Below, in pieces: positions 36,083 through 46,035 of a stretch of 64,000 bases of DNA (position 1 is the stretch's first letter; each line of letters begins with the position of its first letter). The DNA lies in contig CAMCNU010000006.1 in NCBI GenBank assembly GCA_945876385.1, forward strand, positions 1-64,000, in the 5' to 3' direction. This stretch comes from an uncultured Veillonellaceae bacterium. GTDB taxonomy: Bacteria; Bacillota; Negativicutes; Veillonellales; Negativicoccaceae. Under the pieces are notes generated by a model. It did no database searches. It had not been told where the DNA came from and was given only the letters and a program-made list of their open reading frames with translations. Position numbers and translations under genes: made by a program.

Positions 36083-36981
36083 TATTTCGCTTCGTTCCAT
36101 TTCTTGAGGGCTCCGATATAGAAGTCACGCACCGTGTCCGCTTTCATATTCGTCAGCGGGTTCTTCAAGTTCACGATGACGGCCAGTCCGTCCCGTGCGA
36201 TGACATCCGCACTGACTTTATCCTTTTCACTGTCTTTCAAATCACGCGACGCCATACCGAGGTCGGCCGTACCGTTCATCGCCGCCTGAATCCCTGTCGT
36301 CGAGTCGCTCTGCTGGACTTCGATCTTCAGCGACGGATTGTGCTTGTTGTACGCTTCCGCGAGTTTTTCCATCACCGGCGTGACCGACGAGGACCCCGCG
36401 ACGACCAGCTTGCCCGACGCATTCATCGGCTGATAGTCCGCCGCATTGCTGTCAACCGCGATATAGCCGTTGTCGGCGACGATTTTCTGGCCTTCCTTGC
36501 TGTGGATGAAGCGCAGGAAATCTTCACTTTCCGGCGAGATGGCTTGCGCCTTGCTCGTCACGACATGGAACGGACGTGCCAATTTGTACGATCCGTCGGC
36601 GATGTTTTCCGCGGTCGCTTTCGCGCCGTCGATATCGAGTGCTTTGACCGTATCGTTGAGCGAACCGAGCGAGATATATCCCAAGGCATATTCGTCATTG
36701 GCGACCTGTGTCATCATGACATTCGTGCTGTTGGTAATCTGTGCCTGTGCAATGGTGCGGTCGACTTTCTTGCCGTTTTCCTTGACTTCGATGCCGAGCA
36801 ATTCGACAAACGCACCGCGCGTGCCCGAGCCGTCTTCACGGGAGATGACATGCACCTCTTTACTCAAATCGAACGCGTCCTGCTTCGCACCGGTGCTGCC
36901 GCTGTCGCCGCCGCACCCCGCCAGTGCCATCACCCCTGCCAATGCCAATGTAAGTCCGCCGTACCGTACTGCCTGTTTCAT
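36082..36981 (-). CDS. pstS: Phosphate-binding lipoprotein PstS, circularly permuted
   Basis: A periplasmic phosphate receptor of 299 residues with a lipoprotein signal (LALAGVMALAGC). The order of PstS elements is rotated. The mature protein begins with what is usually the middle, VHVISREDGSGTRGAFVE, and runs through the usual C-terminus (EGQKIVADNGYIAV). It then continues into the usual N-terminus, VVAGSSSVTPVMEKLAEAYN, NGTADLGMASRDLK and IVNLKNPLTN, and ends at IGALKKWNEAK, where the ordinary protein would enter the GSGTR motif. All phosphate-contact loops appear to be kept. AAAGGAGGA precedes the ATG. Confidence 0.93.
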   Translation of the reverse strand: MKQAVRYGGLTLALAGVMALAGCGGDSGSTGAKQDAFDLSKEVHVISREDGSGTRGAFVELLGIEVKENGKKVDRTIAQAQITNSTNVMMTQVANDEYALGYISLGSLNDTVKALDIDGAKATAENIADGSYKLARPFHVVTSKAQAISPESEDFLRFIHSKEGQKIVADNGYIAVDSNAADYQPMNASGKLVVAGSSSVTPVMEKLAEAYNKHNPSLKIEVQQSDSTTGIQAAMNGTADLGMASRDLKDSEKDKVSADVIARDGLAVIVNLKNPLTNMKADTVRDFYIGALKKWNEAK

Positions 36982-37027
36982 GATAAGTCCTCCTTTACCC
37001 TCTCTTGATGAGAAACTGATTGACCTG

Positions 37028-37075
37028 TCTATACTCTACTCGGCGGCAGTCAAATCCCTACCCCCTTTGTGTCAA
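37028..37075 (-). promoter_or_regulatory. Pho-box-like promoter of pstSCAB
   Basis: Two copies of TTGAC[A/T] start 22 bp apart (37075-37070 and 37053-37048), that is two 11-bp steps, as expected for a PhoB dimer site. TATAGA follows at 37033-37028 without a well-spaced -35, the usual build of an activator-dependent promoter. Confidence 0.5.
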
Positions 37076-37086
37076 GTTTATGTAAA

Positions 37087-37117
37087 AAAAGATGACACAC
37101 CGCTCAGTGTGTCATCT
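37087..37117 (-). terminator. Terminator of uvrBAC
   Basis: An 11-bp stem AGATGACACAC / GTGTGTCATCT with a 6-nt loop and a TTTTTTT tract on the minus strand. The last uvrC codons and the stop lie within the 5' arm. Confidence 0.9.
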
Positions 37118-38942
37118 GCTGTTTCTCGTCCGCCGACGCATGTAAAAAAGTATAGACCGCCTCGGCCGCACGGCGGTTCATCCCCGCGACCGCCGCCAGC
37201 TCCCCGACCGTCGCCCCCCGCATCGCGTCCATATTGGGGAACGCCTCCCACAGCGCATTGCGCCGTTTCGGGCCGATGCCGTCGATGTGGTCGAGGACCG
37301 AATGAAAATTGCGCTTGCTGCGCCATTTGCGATGATAGGTAATTCCGAACCGGTGTGCCTCATCGCGGACGATCTGGAGCAGTTGCAAAGCAGGTGAGCG
37401 CCGATCGAGCACAATGGGATTCGGACTGTCCTCCGTGTAAATCTCCTCGATGCGCTCCGCCAGCGCAACTACGGGGACCTGTACCCCGCACTCGCGAATC
37501 ACGGGCAGCGCCGCATGCAACTGCCCCTTGCCGCCGTCGATGACGATCAGGTCGGGCATGCCCCAATCGTGACCGTGCCCGTAGCGGCGTTCCATGATTT
37601 CCCGCATCGACGCGAAATCGTCCGGCTTGCCCTGCACCGTCTTGAGTTTGAATTTGCGATATTCTTTCGGCGTCGGCTTGCCGTCTGTCAGCACCGTCAT
37701 CGCCGCCACCGTTTCCGCGCCTTGCATGTGACTGATATCGAAGCACTCGATGCGCGTCGGTACGTCCGCCAACTCCAAGAGCTCGGTCAGCTCCGTCAGC
37801 GCGCCCTCTTCTTTTTCCCGCCGATGCTCCCACTGCAGCCACTTGTCCGCCAAAAACTTGGCGGCGTTTTCCTGCGCCATCTCCTTGAGCGACCGGCGAT
37901 ACCCGCGCTCCGGCACTTGCAGGCGCACCTGCGAGCCGTTTTTCGCACTCAGCCACTCGCCGAGCAGCGCCGCATCCGTCGCCGCCTGCGGCAGGATAAT
38001 CTCCTTGGCCGCCCGCACGCCGTCCGCCCCGTAATAATGTTTGATAAATCCCGCCAGCACGTCGGCATCGCTCTCGCCCGCCGACCCGCTCAACGTAAAA
38101 TTCTCCTTGCCGATCATCTTGCCTTCCCGCACGAGCAAGACCACCGCCGCCACCTGCTGTTCCCGTCGCGCCAGTCCGATGACGTCCAAGTACCCGTCGG
38201 GCGCGACGATGTTTTGGCGTTGGGTGATACTCTTGAGCGCGCGCAAGCGATCGCGCCAACGCGCCGCCTGCTCAAACTCCAGCGCCTCGGCCGCCGCGTC
38301 CATGCGCGCCGTCCAGTCCGCCGCCAGCGTATTGTCCTTGCCCTCCAGCACCGCGACAATCTCGTCCACCCGGCGGCGATATTCCGCCTGCTCGACGATG
38401 CCCATGCACGGCGCTTCACAGCGTTGCAGATGGTACTGCAGACACGGCCGCGTGACCTTCATACTGCGGCAGGTGCGGAGCGGATAGAGCCGATGCAGCT
38501 CCTTAATCACCAGCGACAACTCCCCCACCTGCGAAAACGGGCCGAGATACTTCGCACCGTCATGCACGAGCCGCCGCGTCATAAAAATCCGCGGATAGTC
38601 TTCCTGCACGGTGATTTTTAAATAGGGATACGTCTTGTCGTCGCGGAGCAGGATGTTGTACTTCGGATGATACTCCTTGATGAGATTCGACTCCAAAATC
38701 AAGGCTTCCATCTCCGTCTTGGTCAGGATGATATCCACATCGACCGCGTGATTCATCATCGCGCGGACCTTCGGTCCCTGATTCGCCTCGTCGCGGACAT
38801 ACGAGCGCACCCGATTGCGCAGGTTGACCGCTTTGCCGACATAGATGACCCGCCCGAACCGGTCTTTCCACTGGTAGACTCCCGGCGTCGTCGGCAACGC
38901 CTTGAGCTTCGTCGCCAGCGCGTCACTGATTTCCCGCATCAA
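37104..38942 (-). CDS. uvrC: Excinuclease ABC subunit C
   Basis: Makes both incisions in nucleotide excision repair. The 612-residue protein has the GIY-YIG domain ([25 protein letters not shown]), a UVR motif ([22 protein letters not shown]) that contacts UvrB, the RNase-H-like endonuclease ([32 protein letters not shown]) and a C-terminal helix-hairpin-helix pair ([32 protein letters not shown]). It overlaps uvrA by ATGA. Confidence 0.97.
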   Translation of the reverse strand: MMREISDALATKLKALPTTPGVYQWKDRFGRVIYVGKAVNLRNRVRSYVRDEANQGPKVRAMMNHAVDVDIILTKTEMEALILESNLIKEYHPKYNILLRDDKTYPYLKITVQEDYPRIFMTRRLVHDGAKYLGPFSQVGELSLVIKELHRLYPLRTCRSMKVTRPCLQYHLQRCEAPCMGIVEQAEYRRRVDEIVAVLEGKDNTLAADWTARMDAAAEALEFEQAARWRDRLRALKSITQRQNIVAPDGYLDVIGLARREQQVAAVVLLVREGKMIGKENFTLSGSAGESDADVLAGFIKHYYGADGVRAAKEIILPQAATDAALLGEWLSAKNGSQVRLQVPERGYRRSLKEMAQENAAKFLADKWLQWEHRREKEEGALTELTELLELADVPTRIECFDISHMQGAETVAAMTVLTDGKPTPKEYRKFKLKTVQGKPDDFASMREIMERRYGHGHDWGMPDLIVIDGGKGQLHAALPVIRECGVQVPVVALAERIEEIYTEDSPNPIVLDRRSPALQLLQIVRDEAHRFGITYHRKWRSKRNFHSVLDHIDGIGPKRRNALWEAFPNMDAMRGATVGELAAVAGMNRRAAEAVYTFLHASADEKQQMTH

Positions 38943-41782
38943 TCCTCCCGTTGCATCAACTCGCGCGTACGGGCGAGGACGGGCTGCAAGTACCGCCCCG
39001 TGTACGAGGCCGCGACCTTGACGACCTCCTCCGGCGTACCTTGCGCGACGATACGGCCGCCGCCCGCGCCGCCTTCCGGCCCGAGGTCGATGAGATAATC
39101 CGCCGTCTTGATGACATCGAGATTGTGCTCGATGACGACCACCGTATCGCCTTCATCGACCAGCCGCTGCAATACCTCGAGCAACTTGTGAATATCCGCG
39201 GCATGCAAGCCCGTCGTCGGCTCATCCAGCAGGTACAGCGTCTTGCCCGTGCTGCGTTTCGCCAGCTCCGTCGCCAGCTTTACCCGCTGTGCTTCACCGC
39301 CCGACAGCGTCGTCGACGGTTGCCCCAGCCGGATATACCCCAGCCCCACATCCTGCAAGGTCTGCAACTTGCGGACGATACTCGGATGCTCCGCGAAAAA
39401 GTCCACCGCCTCATCGACCGTCATATCCAGTACATCGGCGATATTCTTGCCCCGGTACTTCACTTCCAGCGTTTCCCGATTGTAGCGCGCACCGTGGCAG
39501 ACCTCGCACGGGACGTAGACATCCGGCAGGAAATGCATCTCGATTTTGATGATGCCGTCGCCCTTGCACGCCTCACAGCGGCCGCCCGTCACGTTGAAAC
39601 TGAACCGCCGCGGTTTGTAGCCGCGCAGCTTCGCCTCCGGCGTCTGGCTGTACCATTCGCGAATCGGCGTAAATACGCCCGTGTATGTCGCCGGATTGGA
39701 ACGCGGCGTCCGTCCGATGGGTTGCTGATTGATATCGATGATTTTATCGACATGCTCCGTCCCTTCGATGGCGCCGTGTTCGCCCGCCCGATGATAGCTC
39801 CGATACAATTCGTTCGCCAGACTCTTGTACAATATTTCGTTGACCAGCGTACTTTTGCCCGAACCGGACACGCCCGTCACGACCGTCAAGACCCCGAGCG
39901 GAAAGCGCACCGTCAGATGCTGCAAGTTGTGCGCATGCGCATCGCGCACCGTCAGCGCGTGGCCGTTGCCCTTGCGCCGCTCCGCCGGTATCGGGATATA
40001 CCGCTCGCCCGACAGGTACTTGCCCGTCATCGACTCCGGTGCCGCCATCAAGTCCGCGACCGATCCCTGCGCCACCACCCGGCCGCCGTACTCGCCCGCG
40101 CCCGGGCCGATATCCACCAGGTAATCCGCCGCCCGCATCGTATCCTCGTCATGCTCGACGACAATCAGCGTATTGCCCAAATCCCGCAGGCCCTTGAGCG
40201 TCGCCAGCAAGCGGTCATTGTCCCGCTGGTGCAAGCCGATGGACGGCTCGTCCAGAATATACAGCACCCCGACCAGTCCCGAACCGATTTGCGTCGCCAG
40301 TCGAATCCGCTGTGCCTCGCCGCCCGACAGCGTCCCCGCCGAACGCGACAGCGTCAGATAGCCCAGCCCCACATCCACCAAAAAGCCGATGCGCGCGCTG
40401 AGTTCCTTCTTGATTTGGGCGGCGATGAGTTCTTCCTTCTCCGTCCACGTCAGCCCGTCCATAAACGTGCGGATTTCTCCGATGGAAAGCTCCGTCAACT
40501 CGTAAATCGACAGCCCGCCGACCTTGAACGCCAGCACCTCCGGCTTGAGGCGCGCGCCGCGGCATTCGGGGCAGGGTGTCTCCGTCATGTACGTCTCGAG
40601 TTCTTCGCGCTGGCTGTTGGAATACGCCTCGCGGTACCGCCGCCGCACCATCGGCAAGACCCCTTCCAACGGCCGCCGATACTCCTTGACTTCGCCGCGC
40701 AGATTTTCATACGTAAAGGTAAACAGCCGCTCCGTCCCGTGCTGCAATTCGTCCCGCGCTTCCGGCGGGAGATCCGCATACGTCGCATCGACCGTCAAGC
40801 CGTACGACGCCAAAAACGGCACCAACTGCGCCATAAACCACGAATTCGGATTGCTTGACAACGCCCGCACCGCCCCGTCGCGAAACGACACGCGGTCATC
40901 CGGCACAATCAGCGAAAAATCCGGATCCAGACTGGCGCCCAGACCTGTACAGACCGGGCACGCGCCGAACGGATTGTTGAACGAAAACAGCCGCGGCTCC
41001 GGCGCCGGCAGCGAAATCCCGCAGGTCGGGCAGGCAAAATGCCGACTGAACACATGCTGCGCGCCGTCCACCTCCTGCACCAGCACGACCCCCTCGCCGA
41101 CCGCCAGTGCCGTTTCCAGCGAGTCCGCCAGCCGTTGGGCGATGCCGTCCCGCACGACCAGCCGGTCGATGACTACCTCGATGGCGTGCTTTTTATTTTT
41201 CTCCAGCTCGATGTCCTCATCGAGCAGGCGTACTTCGCCGTCGACCCGTACCCGTGCAAAACCCTCCTTGCGCAAGCGCTCCAGCACCCGCCGATGCTCG
41301 CCCTTCTTCGCCCGCACCACCGGCGCGAGCAATAAGAACTTCGTCCGTTCCGGCAACGCCAAAATCGCATCCGTGATTTGATCCACCGTCTGCTGCGAAA
41401 TCGGCTCGCCGCACTGCGGGCACACCGGCCGACCTACCCGCGCATACAACAGCCGCAAATAATCGTAAATCTCCGTCACCGTGCCGACCGTCGAGCGCGG
41501 ATTGCGGCTCGTCGTCTTCTGGTCAATTGAAATCGCCGGCGACAGCCCTTCGATATTGTCCACCTCCGGCTTGTCCATCTGCCCCAAAAACTGCCGCGCA
41601 TACGCCGACAGCGACTCGACATAGCGCCGTTGGCCTTCCGCATAAATCGTGTCGAACGCCAGCGATGACTTGCCGCTGCCCGACAACCCCGTAAATACGA
41701 TAAATGTATCCCGCGGCAAGCGTACATCCACATTTTGCAGATTGTGTTGCCGCGCTCCTTTGATGACCAATTCGTCCTTCAT
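38939..41782 (-). CDS. uvrA: Excinuclease ABC subunit A
   Basis: DNA-damage recognition ATPase, 947 residues. Two ABC modules: Walker [14 protein letters not shown] (about 31) and [13 protein letters not shown] (about 640), with signatures [13 protein letters not shown] and [13 protein letters not shown]. Zinc fingers include CPQCGEPI / CPECRGAR type pairs and CEACKGDG ... [25 protein letters not shown] and [17 protein letters not shown] are standard family segments. It lies between uvrB (15 bp) and uvrC (overlap). Confidence 0.98.
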   Translation of the reverse strand: MKDELVIKGARQHNLQNVDVRLPRDTFIVFTGLSGSGKSSLAFDTIYAEGQRRYVESLSAYARQFLGQMDKPEVDNIEGLSPAISIDQKTTSRNPRSTVGTVTEIYDYLRLLYARVGRPVCPQCGEPISQQTVDQITDAILALPERTKFLLLAPVVRAKKGEHRRVLERLRKEGFARVRVDGEVRLLDEDIELEKNKKHAIEVVIDRLVVRDGIAQRLADSLETALAVGEGVVLVQEVDGAQHVFSRHFACPTCGISLPAPEPRLFSFNNPFGACPVCTGLGASLDPDFSLIVPDDRVSFRDGAVRALSSNPNSWFMAQLVPFLASYGLTVDATYADLPPEARDELQHGTERLFTFTYENLRGEVKEYRRPLEGVLPMVRRRYREAYSNSQREELETYMTETPCPECRGARLKPEVLAFKVGGLSIYELTELSIGEIRTFMDGLTWTEKEELIAAQIKKELSARIGFLVDVGLGYLTLSRSAGTLSGGEAQRIRLATQIGSGLVGVLYILDEPSIGLHQRDNDRLLATLKGLRDLGNTLIVVEHDEDTMRAADYLVDIGPGAGEYGGRVVAQGSVADLMAAPESMTGKYLSGERYIPIPAERRKGNGHALTVRDAHAHNLQHLTVRFPLGVLTVVTGVSGSGKSTLVNEILYKSLANELYRSYHRAGEHGAIEGTEHVDKIIDINQQPIGRTPRSNPATYTGVFTPIREWYSQTPEAKLRGYKPRRFSFNVTGGRCEACKGDGIIKIEMHFLPDVYVPCEVCHGARYNRETLEVKYRGKNIADVLDMTVDEAVDFFAEHPSIVRKLQTLQDVGLGYIRLGQPSTTLSGGEAQRVKLATELAKRSTGKTLYLLDEPTTGLHAADIHKLLEVLQRLVDEGDTVVVIEHNLDVIKTADYLIDLGPEGGAGGGRIVAQGTPEEVVKVAASYTGRYLQPVLARTRELMQRED

Positions 41783-41797
41783 ACTGCTCCTTTTCCG

Positions 41798-43876
41798 TTA
41801 CCGATGCCGGCGGGATTTTTGCTTCATCGCCTGAAACTTCGCATCCGCCTGCGACCCGAAGCGATCCGCCCATTCCTGCCGCAATGTACCGAGCACATCA
41901 CGCCAATGCGCCGCCTGCTCAAACTCGAGCGCCTTGGCGGCGGCGCGCATATCCCGCTCCGTCTGGATGATCTGCGCATGCAGCGCCGCATCCGTCGCCC
42001 GGCTCATCTGCCGATCGTAATCGCCCCGCCAATCACTGTCCTCCACCTTCGTGAGCTCGATGAGATCCTTGACCTCCTTGCGAATCGTCTGCGGTACGAT
42101 ACCGTGCTCCTTGTTGTACGCCTCCTGTATCGTCCGCCGCCGCTGCGTCTCATCCAACGCCCGCGCCATCGAGTCCGTCACCCGATCCGCATACAGGATG
42201 ACATGGCCGTTCGCATTGCGCGCCGCCCGACCGATAGTCTGTATCAGACTCGTATCCGACCGCAAAAAGCCTTCCTTGTCCGCGTCCAGTATCGCCACCA
42301 GCGACACCTCCGGCATATCCAGCCCCTCGCGGAGCAAGTTGATTCCGACCAATACGTCAAATACCCCCGCCCGCAAATCGCGAATGATTTCCGCCCGTTC
42401 GATGGTGACCACATCGCTGTGCAGGTAGCGCACTTTGACCTTCATTTCCTTCAAAAAATCCGTCAAGTCCTCCGCCATCTTCTTCGTCAGCGTCGTAATC
42501 ATGACCCGCTCGTCCGCCGCCACACGCTTGCGGATTTCTCCGAGCAGGTCGTCCATCTGCCCGTGAATCGGCCGTACTTCCACCGACGGATCGAGCAACC
42601 CCGTCGGCCGGATAATCTGCTCGGCCATATTCGTCTGCACCGAGAGCTCATACTCCGCCGGCGTCGCCGAAATATAAATCACCTGATTGATGCGCTCCAC
42701 AAACTCGTCAAACGTCAGCGGGCGGTTGTCCGCCGCCGACGGCAAGCGAAATCCGTACTCGATGAGCGACTCCTTGCGGGACCGGTCGCCCGCATACATC
42801 GCCCGCAACTGCGGCAACGTCACATGCGACTCATCCACCATGATGAGAAAATCATCCGGAAAATAATCGAGCAGCGTGTACGGCGCATCGCCTGCCGCAC
42901 GCCCCGACAAATGCCGCGAATAGTTTTCAATCCCCGAGCAATACCCGATCTCCCGAATCATCTCCAAATCGTAGCGCGTCCGCTGCTCCAGCCGCTGTGC
43001 CTCGAGCAAGCGGTCGCGTGCCTTCAGCTCCGCCAGCCGCGCGTCGAGCTCCGCCTCAATCGACGCCAGCGCCCGCTCCATCTTCGGCCCCGTCGTCACA
43101 TAGTGGCTCGCCGGATAAATCGCCGCATGCGTCCGCTCCGTCACGAGATGCCCCGTCAAGGCATCCACCTCGACAATCCGGTCAATCTCATCCCCGAACA
43201 ACTCCACCCGCACGACATGATCCGTCTCGCCCACGGGATAAATCTCAATCACATCGCCGCGCACGCGAAACGTCCCGCGGATGAGATTCATATCGTTGCG
43301 CGTATATTGGATGGACACCAGCTTGCGCAAAATCTCCTCGCGCGGCTTTTCCTGCCCGCGGCGAATCGACAGCACCATCTCGCTGTAATCCTCCGGGTCG
43401 CCCAACCCGTAAATACACGACACCGACGCCACGATAATCACATCCCGCCGCTCAAACAGGCTCATCGTCGCCGAGTGGCGCAACTTGTCAATCTCGTCGT
43501 TAATCGACGCATCCTTCTCGATATAGGTATCCGTCCGCGCGATATACGACTCCGGCTGATAATAATCATAATAACTCACGAAGTACGCGACCTCGTTGTC
43601 CGGGAAAAACGTCTTAAACTCGCTGGCCAACTGTGCCGCGAGCGTCTTGTTCGGCGCAATCACCAGCGTCGGCCGCTGAGTCGCCTCGATGACCTTCGCC
43701 ATCGTATACGTCTTGCCCGTGCCCGTCGCCCCGAGCAACACCTGCGCCCAGTGCCCGTCCTCGATGCCCTGCGCCAGCTTGGCAATCGCCTGCGGCTGGT
43801 CACCGCTCGGCGCATACGGCGCGTCCACCCGAAACGGGACCGCCGGCTGTTCATATGTCCGTTTCACTGCTTTCAT
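41798..43876 (-). CDS. uvrB: Excinuclease ABC subunit B
   Basis: Helicase-like damage verifier, 692 residues. Walker A GATGTGKT (near 46), the beta-hairpin region ([21 protein letters not shown]), DESH box (MVDESHVT), helicase motifs V and VI ([38 protein letters not shown]) and a C-terminal UVR motif ([20 protein letters not shown]). First gene of the uvrB-uvrA-uvrC unit. I see no GAAC-N4-GTTC type LexA box in the 80 bp upstream. Confidence 0.98.
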   Translation of the reverse strand: MKAVKRTYEQPAVPFRVDAPYAPSGDQPQAIAKLAQGIEDGHWAQVLLGATGTGKTYTMAKVIEATQRPTLVIAPNKTLAAQLASEFKTFFPDNEVAYFVSYYDYYQPESYIARTDTYIEKDASINDEIDKLRHSATMSLFERRDVIIVASVSCIYGLGDPEDYSEMVLSIRRGQEKPREEILRKLVSIQYTRNDMNLIRGTFRVRGDVIEIYPVGETDHVVRVELFGDEIDRIVEVDALTGHLVTERTHAAIYPASHYVTTGPKMERALASIEAELDARLAELKARDRLLEAQRLEQRTRYDLEMIREIGYCSGIENYSRHLSGRAAGDAPYTLLDYFPDDFLIMVDESHVTLPQLRAMYAGDRSRKESLIEYGFRLPSAADNRPLTFDEFVERINQVIYISATPAEYELSVQTNMAEQIIRPTGLLDPSVEVRPIHGQMDDLLGEIRKRVAADERVMITTLTKKMAEDLTDFLKEMKVKVRYLHSDVVTIERAEIIRDLRAGVFDVLVGINLLREGLDMPEVSLVAILDADKEGFLRSDTSLIQTIGRAARNANGHVILYADRVTDSMARALDETQRRRTIQEAYNKEHGIVPQTIRKEVKDLIELTKVEDSDWRGDYDRQMSRATDAALHAQIIQTERDMRAAAKALEFEQAAHWRDVLGTLRQEWADRFGSQADAKFQAMKQKSRRHR

Positions 43877-43920
43877 CCGCTCACCCTGTTATTCACACAC
43901 ACATTATCATTCTCTATACG

Positions 43921-43929
43921 ATTATATCA
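43921..43929 (-). promoter_or_regulatory. Extended -10 promoter of uvrBAC
   Basis: TGATATAAT on the minus strand, 45 nt upstream of the uvrB start, in an AT-rich stretch. No clear -35. Confidence 0.5.
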
Positions 43930-43967
43930 TATCTATCTTTTTCTATATAATAATTCCCCTACGACAA

Positions 43968-43996
43968 ACACCCCGATTCGCTCGGAATCGAGGTGT
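43968..43996 (-). terminator. Possible terminator of the nitroreductase operon
   Basis: A 12-bp stem with one mismatch (ACACCTCGATTC / GAATCGGGGTGT), 26 nt past the nitroreductase stop. The following sequence is only weakly T-rich. Confidence 0.55.
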
Positions 43997-44021
43997 CAAG
44001 TCCCTGCCCGTGCAAGGCGTA

Positions 44022-44540
44022 TTATGCATCCGGCCAATTCGTGCCGATTTCCGATACCTCCCGCGGCAGGAGCGCTGTCGCCGCGTGACCGACCGCCGCC
44101 GCGGCAATCGGAACCGTCCCCGCAGGCAATGCCAAGCGCCCGATATAGTCCGCTTGCGCACCGAGCAGGCGCACCGCTCCGCAGATGAATACCGAGCCCA
44201 GCCCTTCCGCCGTCGCCGCCAGCAGCATATGATCGACGATACACGCCGCATCCGCCGCCCGCATCTCCGGCTCAATCTCCGCCGCCCCCGCCACGACAAA
44301 GAGCAGCGGCGCCCCGTAAAAGGGGTCGGTATCCTTTACCTTGGCGCAAAACTCCGCCCGCCACGCATCGATAGTATCCGCCTCCGTCACGACCGCAATC
44401 GTGTACGACGCATTGCGATGCATCGAAATCGGCGCCATCCGTCCCGCCCGCACGATACGGCCGATGGCGTCACGCGCCGGCATCTCGGCGGTAAACTCGC
44501 GCGTCGATTGGCGCAAGGCGACCACATCCGCCCACCTCAT
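44022..44540 (-). CDS. Small nitroreductase-family flavoprotein
   Basis: FMN-dependent NAD(P)H oxidoreductase fold, 172 residues. The N-terminus WADVVALRQSTREFT carries the FMN-phosphate arginines (R-x3-R). The centre has DAACIVDHMLLAATAEGLGSVFICG, the usual dimer and FMN segment. The electron acceptor cannot be told. The ATG overlaps the stop of the upstream ArsC/Spx-like gene, so the two thiol/redox genes form an operon. Confidence 0.88.
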   Translation of the reverse strand: MRWADVVALRQSTREFTAEMPARDAIGRIVRAGRMAPISMHRNASYTIAVVTEADTIDAWRAEFCAKVKDTDPFYGAPLLFVVAGAAEIEPEMRAADAACIVDHMLLAATAEGLGSVFICGAVRLLGAQADYIGRLALPAGTVPIAAAAVGHAATALLPREVSEIGTNWPDA

Positions 44541-44908
44541 GACGTCGCCCCCTCACCGAGCAGCGCCTCTGTCCACTCGCCTTCGCGAAATCCCGTCAGC
44601 ACACGCCCGTCATCGAGCACCAGTATCGGCCGCTTCACCAGCATCCCGTCCGACGAGAGCAGCTCCGCCAGCTCCTCGGTCGACATCGATGCCCGTTTCT
44701 CCGCCAAGCCCATCGCCCGATACGCCCGGCCGCTCGTATTCATGAACTTCGTCCACTCCAGACCGCTCCGCGCGACCCACTCACAGAGCTCGCGTGCCGT
44801 CGGCGGCTCATTGACGATATCCCGCTCCTGATACGACAGATGATGCTCGTCGAGCCACGCCTTTGCCTTGCGGCACGTCCCGCACCGCGGGTAATGAATG
44901 AACAGCAT
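44537..44908 (-). CDS. ArsC/Spx-family thioredoxin-fold protein
   Basis: 123 residues. The N-terminus MLFIHYPRCGTCRKAKAWLDEH carries a CxxC redox motif near residue 9, and KRPILVLDDGRVLTGFREGEW is the family's cis-proline and C-terminal region. This matches the ArsC/Spx/YffB superfamily. The segment FMNTSGRAYRAMGL is close to unassigned Spx/MgsR-like relatives of Firmicutes. Whether it is a reductase or a regulator is open. The start at 44908 has GGGAGGGG upstream; the longer open frame to 44968 lacks a ribosome binding site. Confidence 0.82.
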   Translation of the reverse strand: MLFIHYPRCGTCRKAKAWLDEHHLSYQERDIVNEPPTARELCEWVARSGLEWTKFMNTSGRAYRAMGLAEKRASMSTEELAELLSSDGMLVKRPILVLDDGRVLTGFREGEWTEALLGEGATS

Positions 44909-44994
44909 AGTATCCCCTCCCGTTGCCTCAATGAACACAGTTTCTCTTTTCCTTATTCCCGTGGGCAAAATGGGGAATGCTCCCCGCCCTCTCC

Positions 44995-45010
44995 GTGTTC
45001 ATTATAGCAC
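44995..45010 (-). promoter_or_regulatory. Extended -10 promoter of the ArsC-like/nitroreductase operon
   Basis: GTGCTATAATGAACAC on the minus strand (TG-n-TATAAT). The same 16 bases occur on the plus strand at 45985-46000 before the DsbA-like gene. Confidence 0.6.
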
Positions 45011-45051
45011 ACCCCCGCGTACTCGCCGCCACGCTTCGCGGTCTTCTGTCG

Positions 45052-45153
45052 TCACCGGCGGGTCTTGCGTCCGCCGGCGCTCGCCCATGCGGGCGACTGC
45101 TGCATCAGCTCCTCGATTGACGGCTCGCTCCCGTACCGGCCGGACACCGGCAC
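45052..45153 (-). CDS. Possible small protein, 33 residues
   Basis: GTG-initiated frame with AAGGG six bases upstream, product beginning MPVSGRYGSEPSIEELMQQ and ending GGRKTRR. The composition looks like protein, but I recognise no family. It lies between the toxin-antitoxin terminator and the ArsC-like promoter, with no promoter of its own seen. Confidence 0.3.
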   Translation of the reverse strand: MPVSGRYGSEPSIEELMQQSPAWASAGGRKTRR

Positions 45154-45177
45154 CGAGTTCCCTTTTTCACCTCATAC

Positions 45178-45201
45178 AAAAAGCACCCGTACAGGTGCTT
45201 T
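45178..45201 (-). terminator. Terminator of the toxin-antitoxin operon
   Basis: Stem AAAGCACC / GGTGCTTT with a 6-nt loop, followed by TTTT on the minus strand, just past the toxin stop at 45207. Confidence 0.85.
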
Positions 45202-45206
45202 CGCGA

Positions 45207-45479
45207 TTACAGATTTTTATATACATCACCACGACTGTCAATGACAGCTACCACAATCAACATATCATTGTCATCGACCTTAAAAATCGCCCGATACTTT
45301 CCGATGCGCAAACGGAACAGCCCGTCCCGGCCCCGTATCGAGACCACATCGTACCAATGCACCGCTTGCCGATCATCTGCTATCTCGTCAAATGCCTTCA
45401 TAAAACGGAGACCGACAGGCTTGTGCTTGGTCATAAATTTACGTGCCGCTTTGGTGTACCTAACCGCGTAGCAACTCAT
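45207..45479 (-). CDS. RelE/ParE-family toxin
   Basis: 90 residues, starting MSCYAVRYTKAARKFMTKH and containing GLRFMKAFDEIADD, RGRDGLFRLRIGKYRAIFKVDDNDMLIVVAVIDSRGDVYKNL. The RLRIGKYRAIF and VIDSRGDVY blocks are typical of RelE-type mRNA interferases (R-x-R/G-x-Y-R core and C-terminal Arg/Tyr). The longer open frame to 45515 lies inside the antitoxin gene. Overlap of 20 bp with the antitoxin indicates one transcript. Confidence 0.88.
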   Translation of the reverse strand: MSCYAVRYTKAARKFMTKHKPVGLRFMKAFDEIADDRQAVHWYDVVSIRGRDGLFRLRIGKYRAIFKVDDNDMLIVVAVIDSRGDVYKNL

Positions 45480-45738
45480 CGACCGACCAAGCCTCACCTT
45501 CGTCCGACCAATCAATCGTATCGCACAAATGTGTCAACTCTTCCAACTCTTGCGCATCGGCCACAGGCACATTCGCCAGCAAATACGTCCGCAAATCCGC
45601 CTGTTCCCGCCGCCGTATCCCTTCCAGGGTATATGTGCTCATCGTTTCCGATACTGACTTTCCTGTTCGTTTGGCATGCTGCATAATCAATTGATACGTC
45701 TTGTCATCCATACTGATATTACGCCGTATCGTCGCCAT
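45460..45738 (-). CDS. Antitoxin of the RelE-type module
   Basis: 92 residues. The N-terminus ATIRRNISMDDKTYQLIMQHAKRTGKSVSETM looks like a ribbon-helix-helix DNA-binding domain. The acidic C-terminus (QELEELTHLCDTIDWSDEGEAWSVDELL) would wrap the toxin. The start at 45738 has GGGGGAG upstream. The palindrome TGTGTACACA at 45762-45771 beside the -10 box is a likely operator. Confidence 0.85.
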   Translation of the reverse strand: MATIRRNISMDDKTYQLIMQHAKRTGKSVSETMSTYTLEGIRRREQADLRTYLLANVPVADAQELEELTHLCDTIDWSDEGEAWSVDELLRG

Positions 45739-45761
45739 CTTGCTCCCCCCTTGCCGCATCT

Positions 45762-45800
45762 TGTGTACACATGATACACGATGTCCCGACCTTTTGTCAA
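45762..45800 (-). promoter_or_regulatory. Promoter and operator of the toxin-antitoxin pair
   Basis: TTGACA (45800-45795), 18-bp spacer, TATCAT (45776-45771) on the minus strand. The perfect palindrome TGTGTACACA (45762-45771) touches the -10 box, as expected for autorepression. Confidence 0.7.
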
Positions 45801-45984
45801 AAGAATAGCCGGATTCTTGTCTCACCGGCCCGCTGTGTCGCTTGGGCGACGCAGAAAGTGACGACCGCAGCAAGCCGGATTCCCTCCGGCGACACGTCCC
45901 TCTACCGGCGTGCTTCGCTTTTTATTTCTTCTGTCAGCGATAGCGGCACCTGACGATACCGCCTCCCTCTTGCGCCGCCGTTTC

Positions 45985-46000
45985 GTGCTATAATGAACAC
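45985..46000 (+). promoter_or_regulatory. Extended -10 promoter of the DsbA-like gene
   Basis: GTGCTATAATGAACAC, with TG-n-TATAAT, 36 nt before the ATG at 46036. It is identical to the promoter core at 44995-45010. Confidence 0.65.
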
Positions 46001-46035
46001 AATCACAAGCGACATCTCGCGGAAAGGATACTGCT

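Noticed and set aside
43877-43960. LexA box before uvrB
   Set aside because: No GAAC-N4-GTTC or CTGT-N8-ACAG motif found in the upstream region.
37360-44188. Long open frames antisense or out of frame to uvrA, uvrB and uvrC (up to 817 codons)
   Set aside because: GC-rich coding sequence gives long shadow frames. The uvr genes in this interval are full length with clear motifs, and the shadows have no ribosome binding sites or recognisable products.
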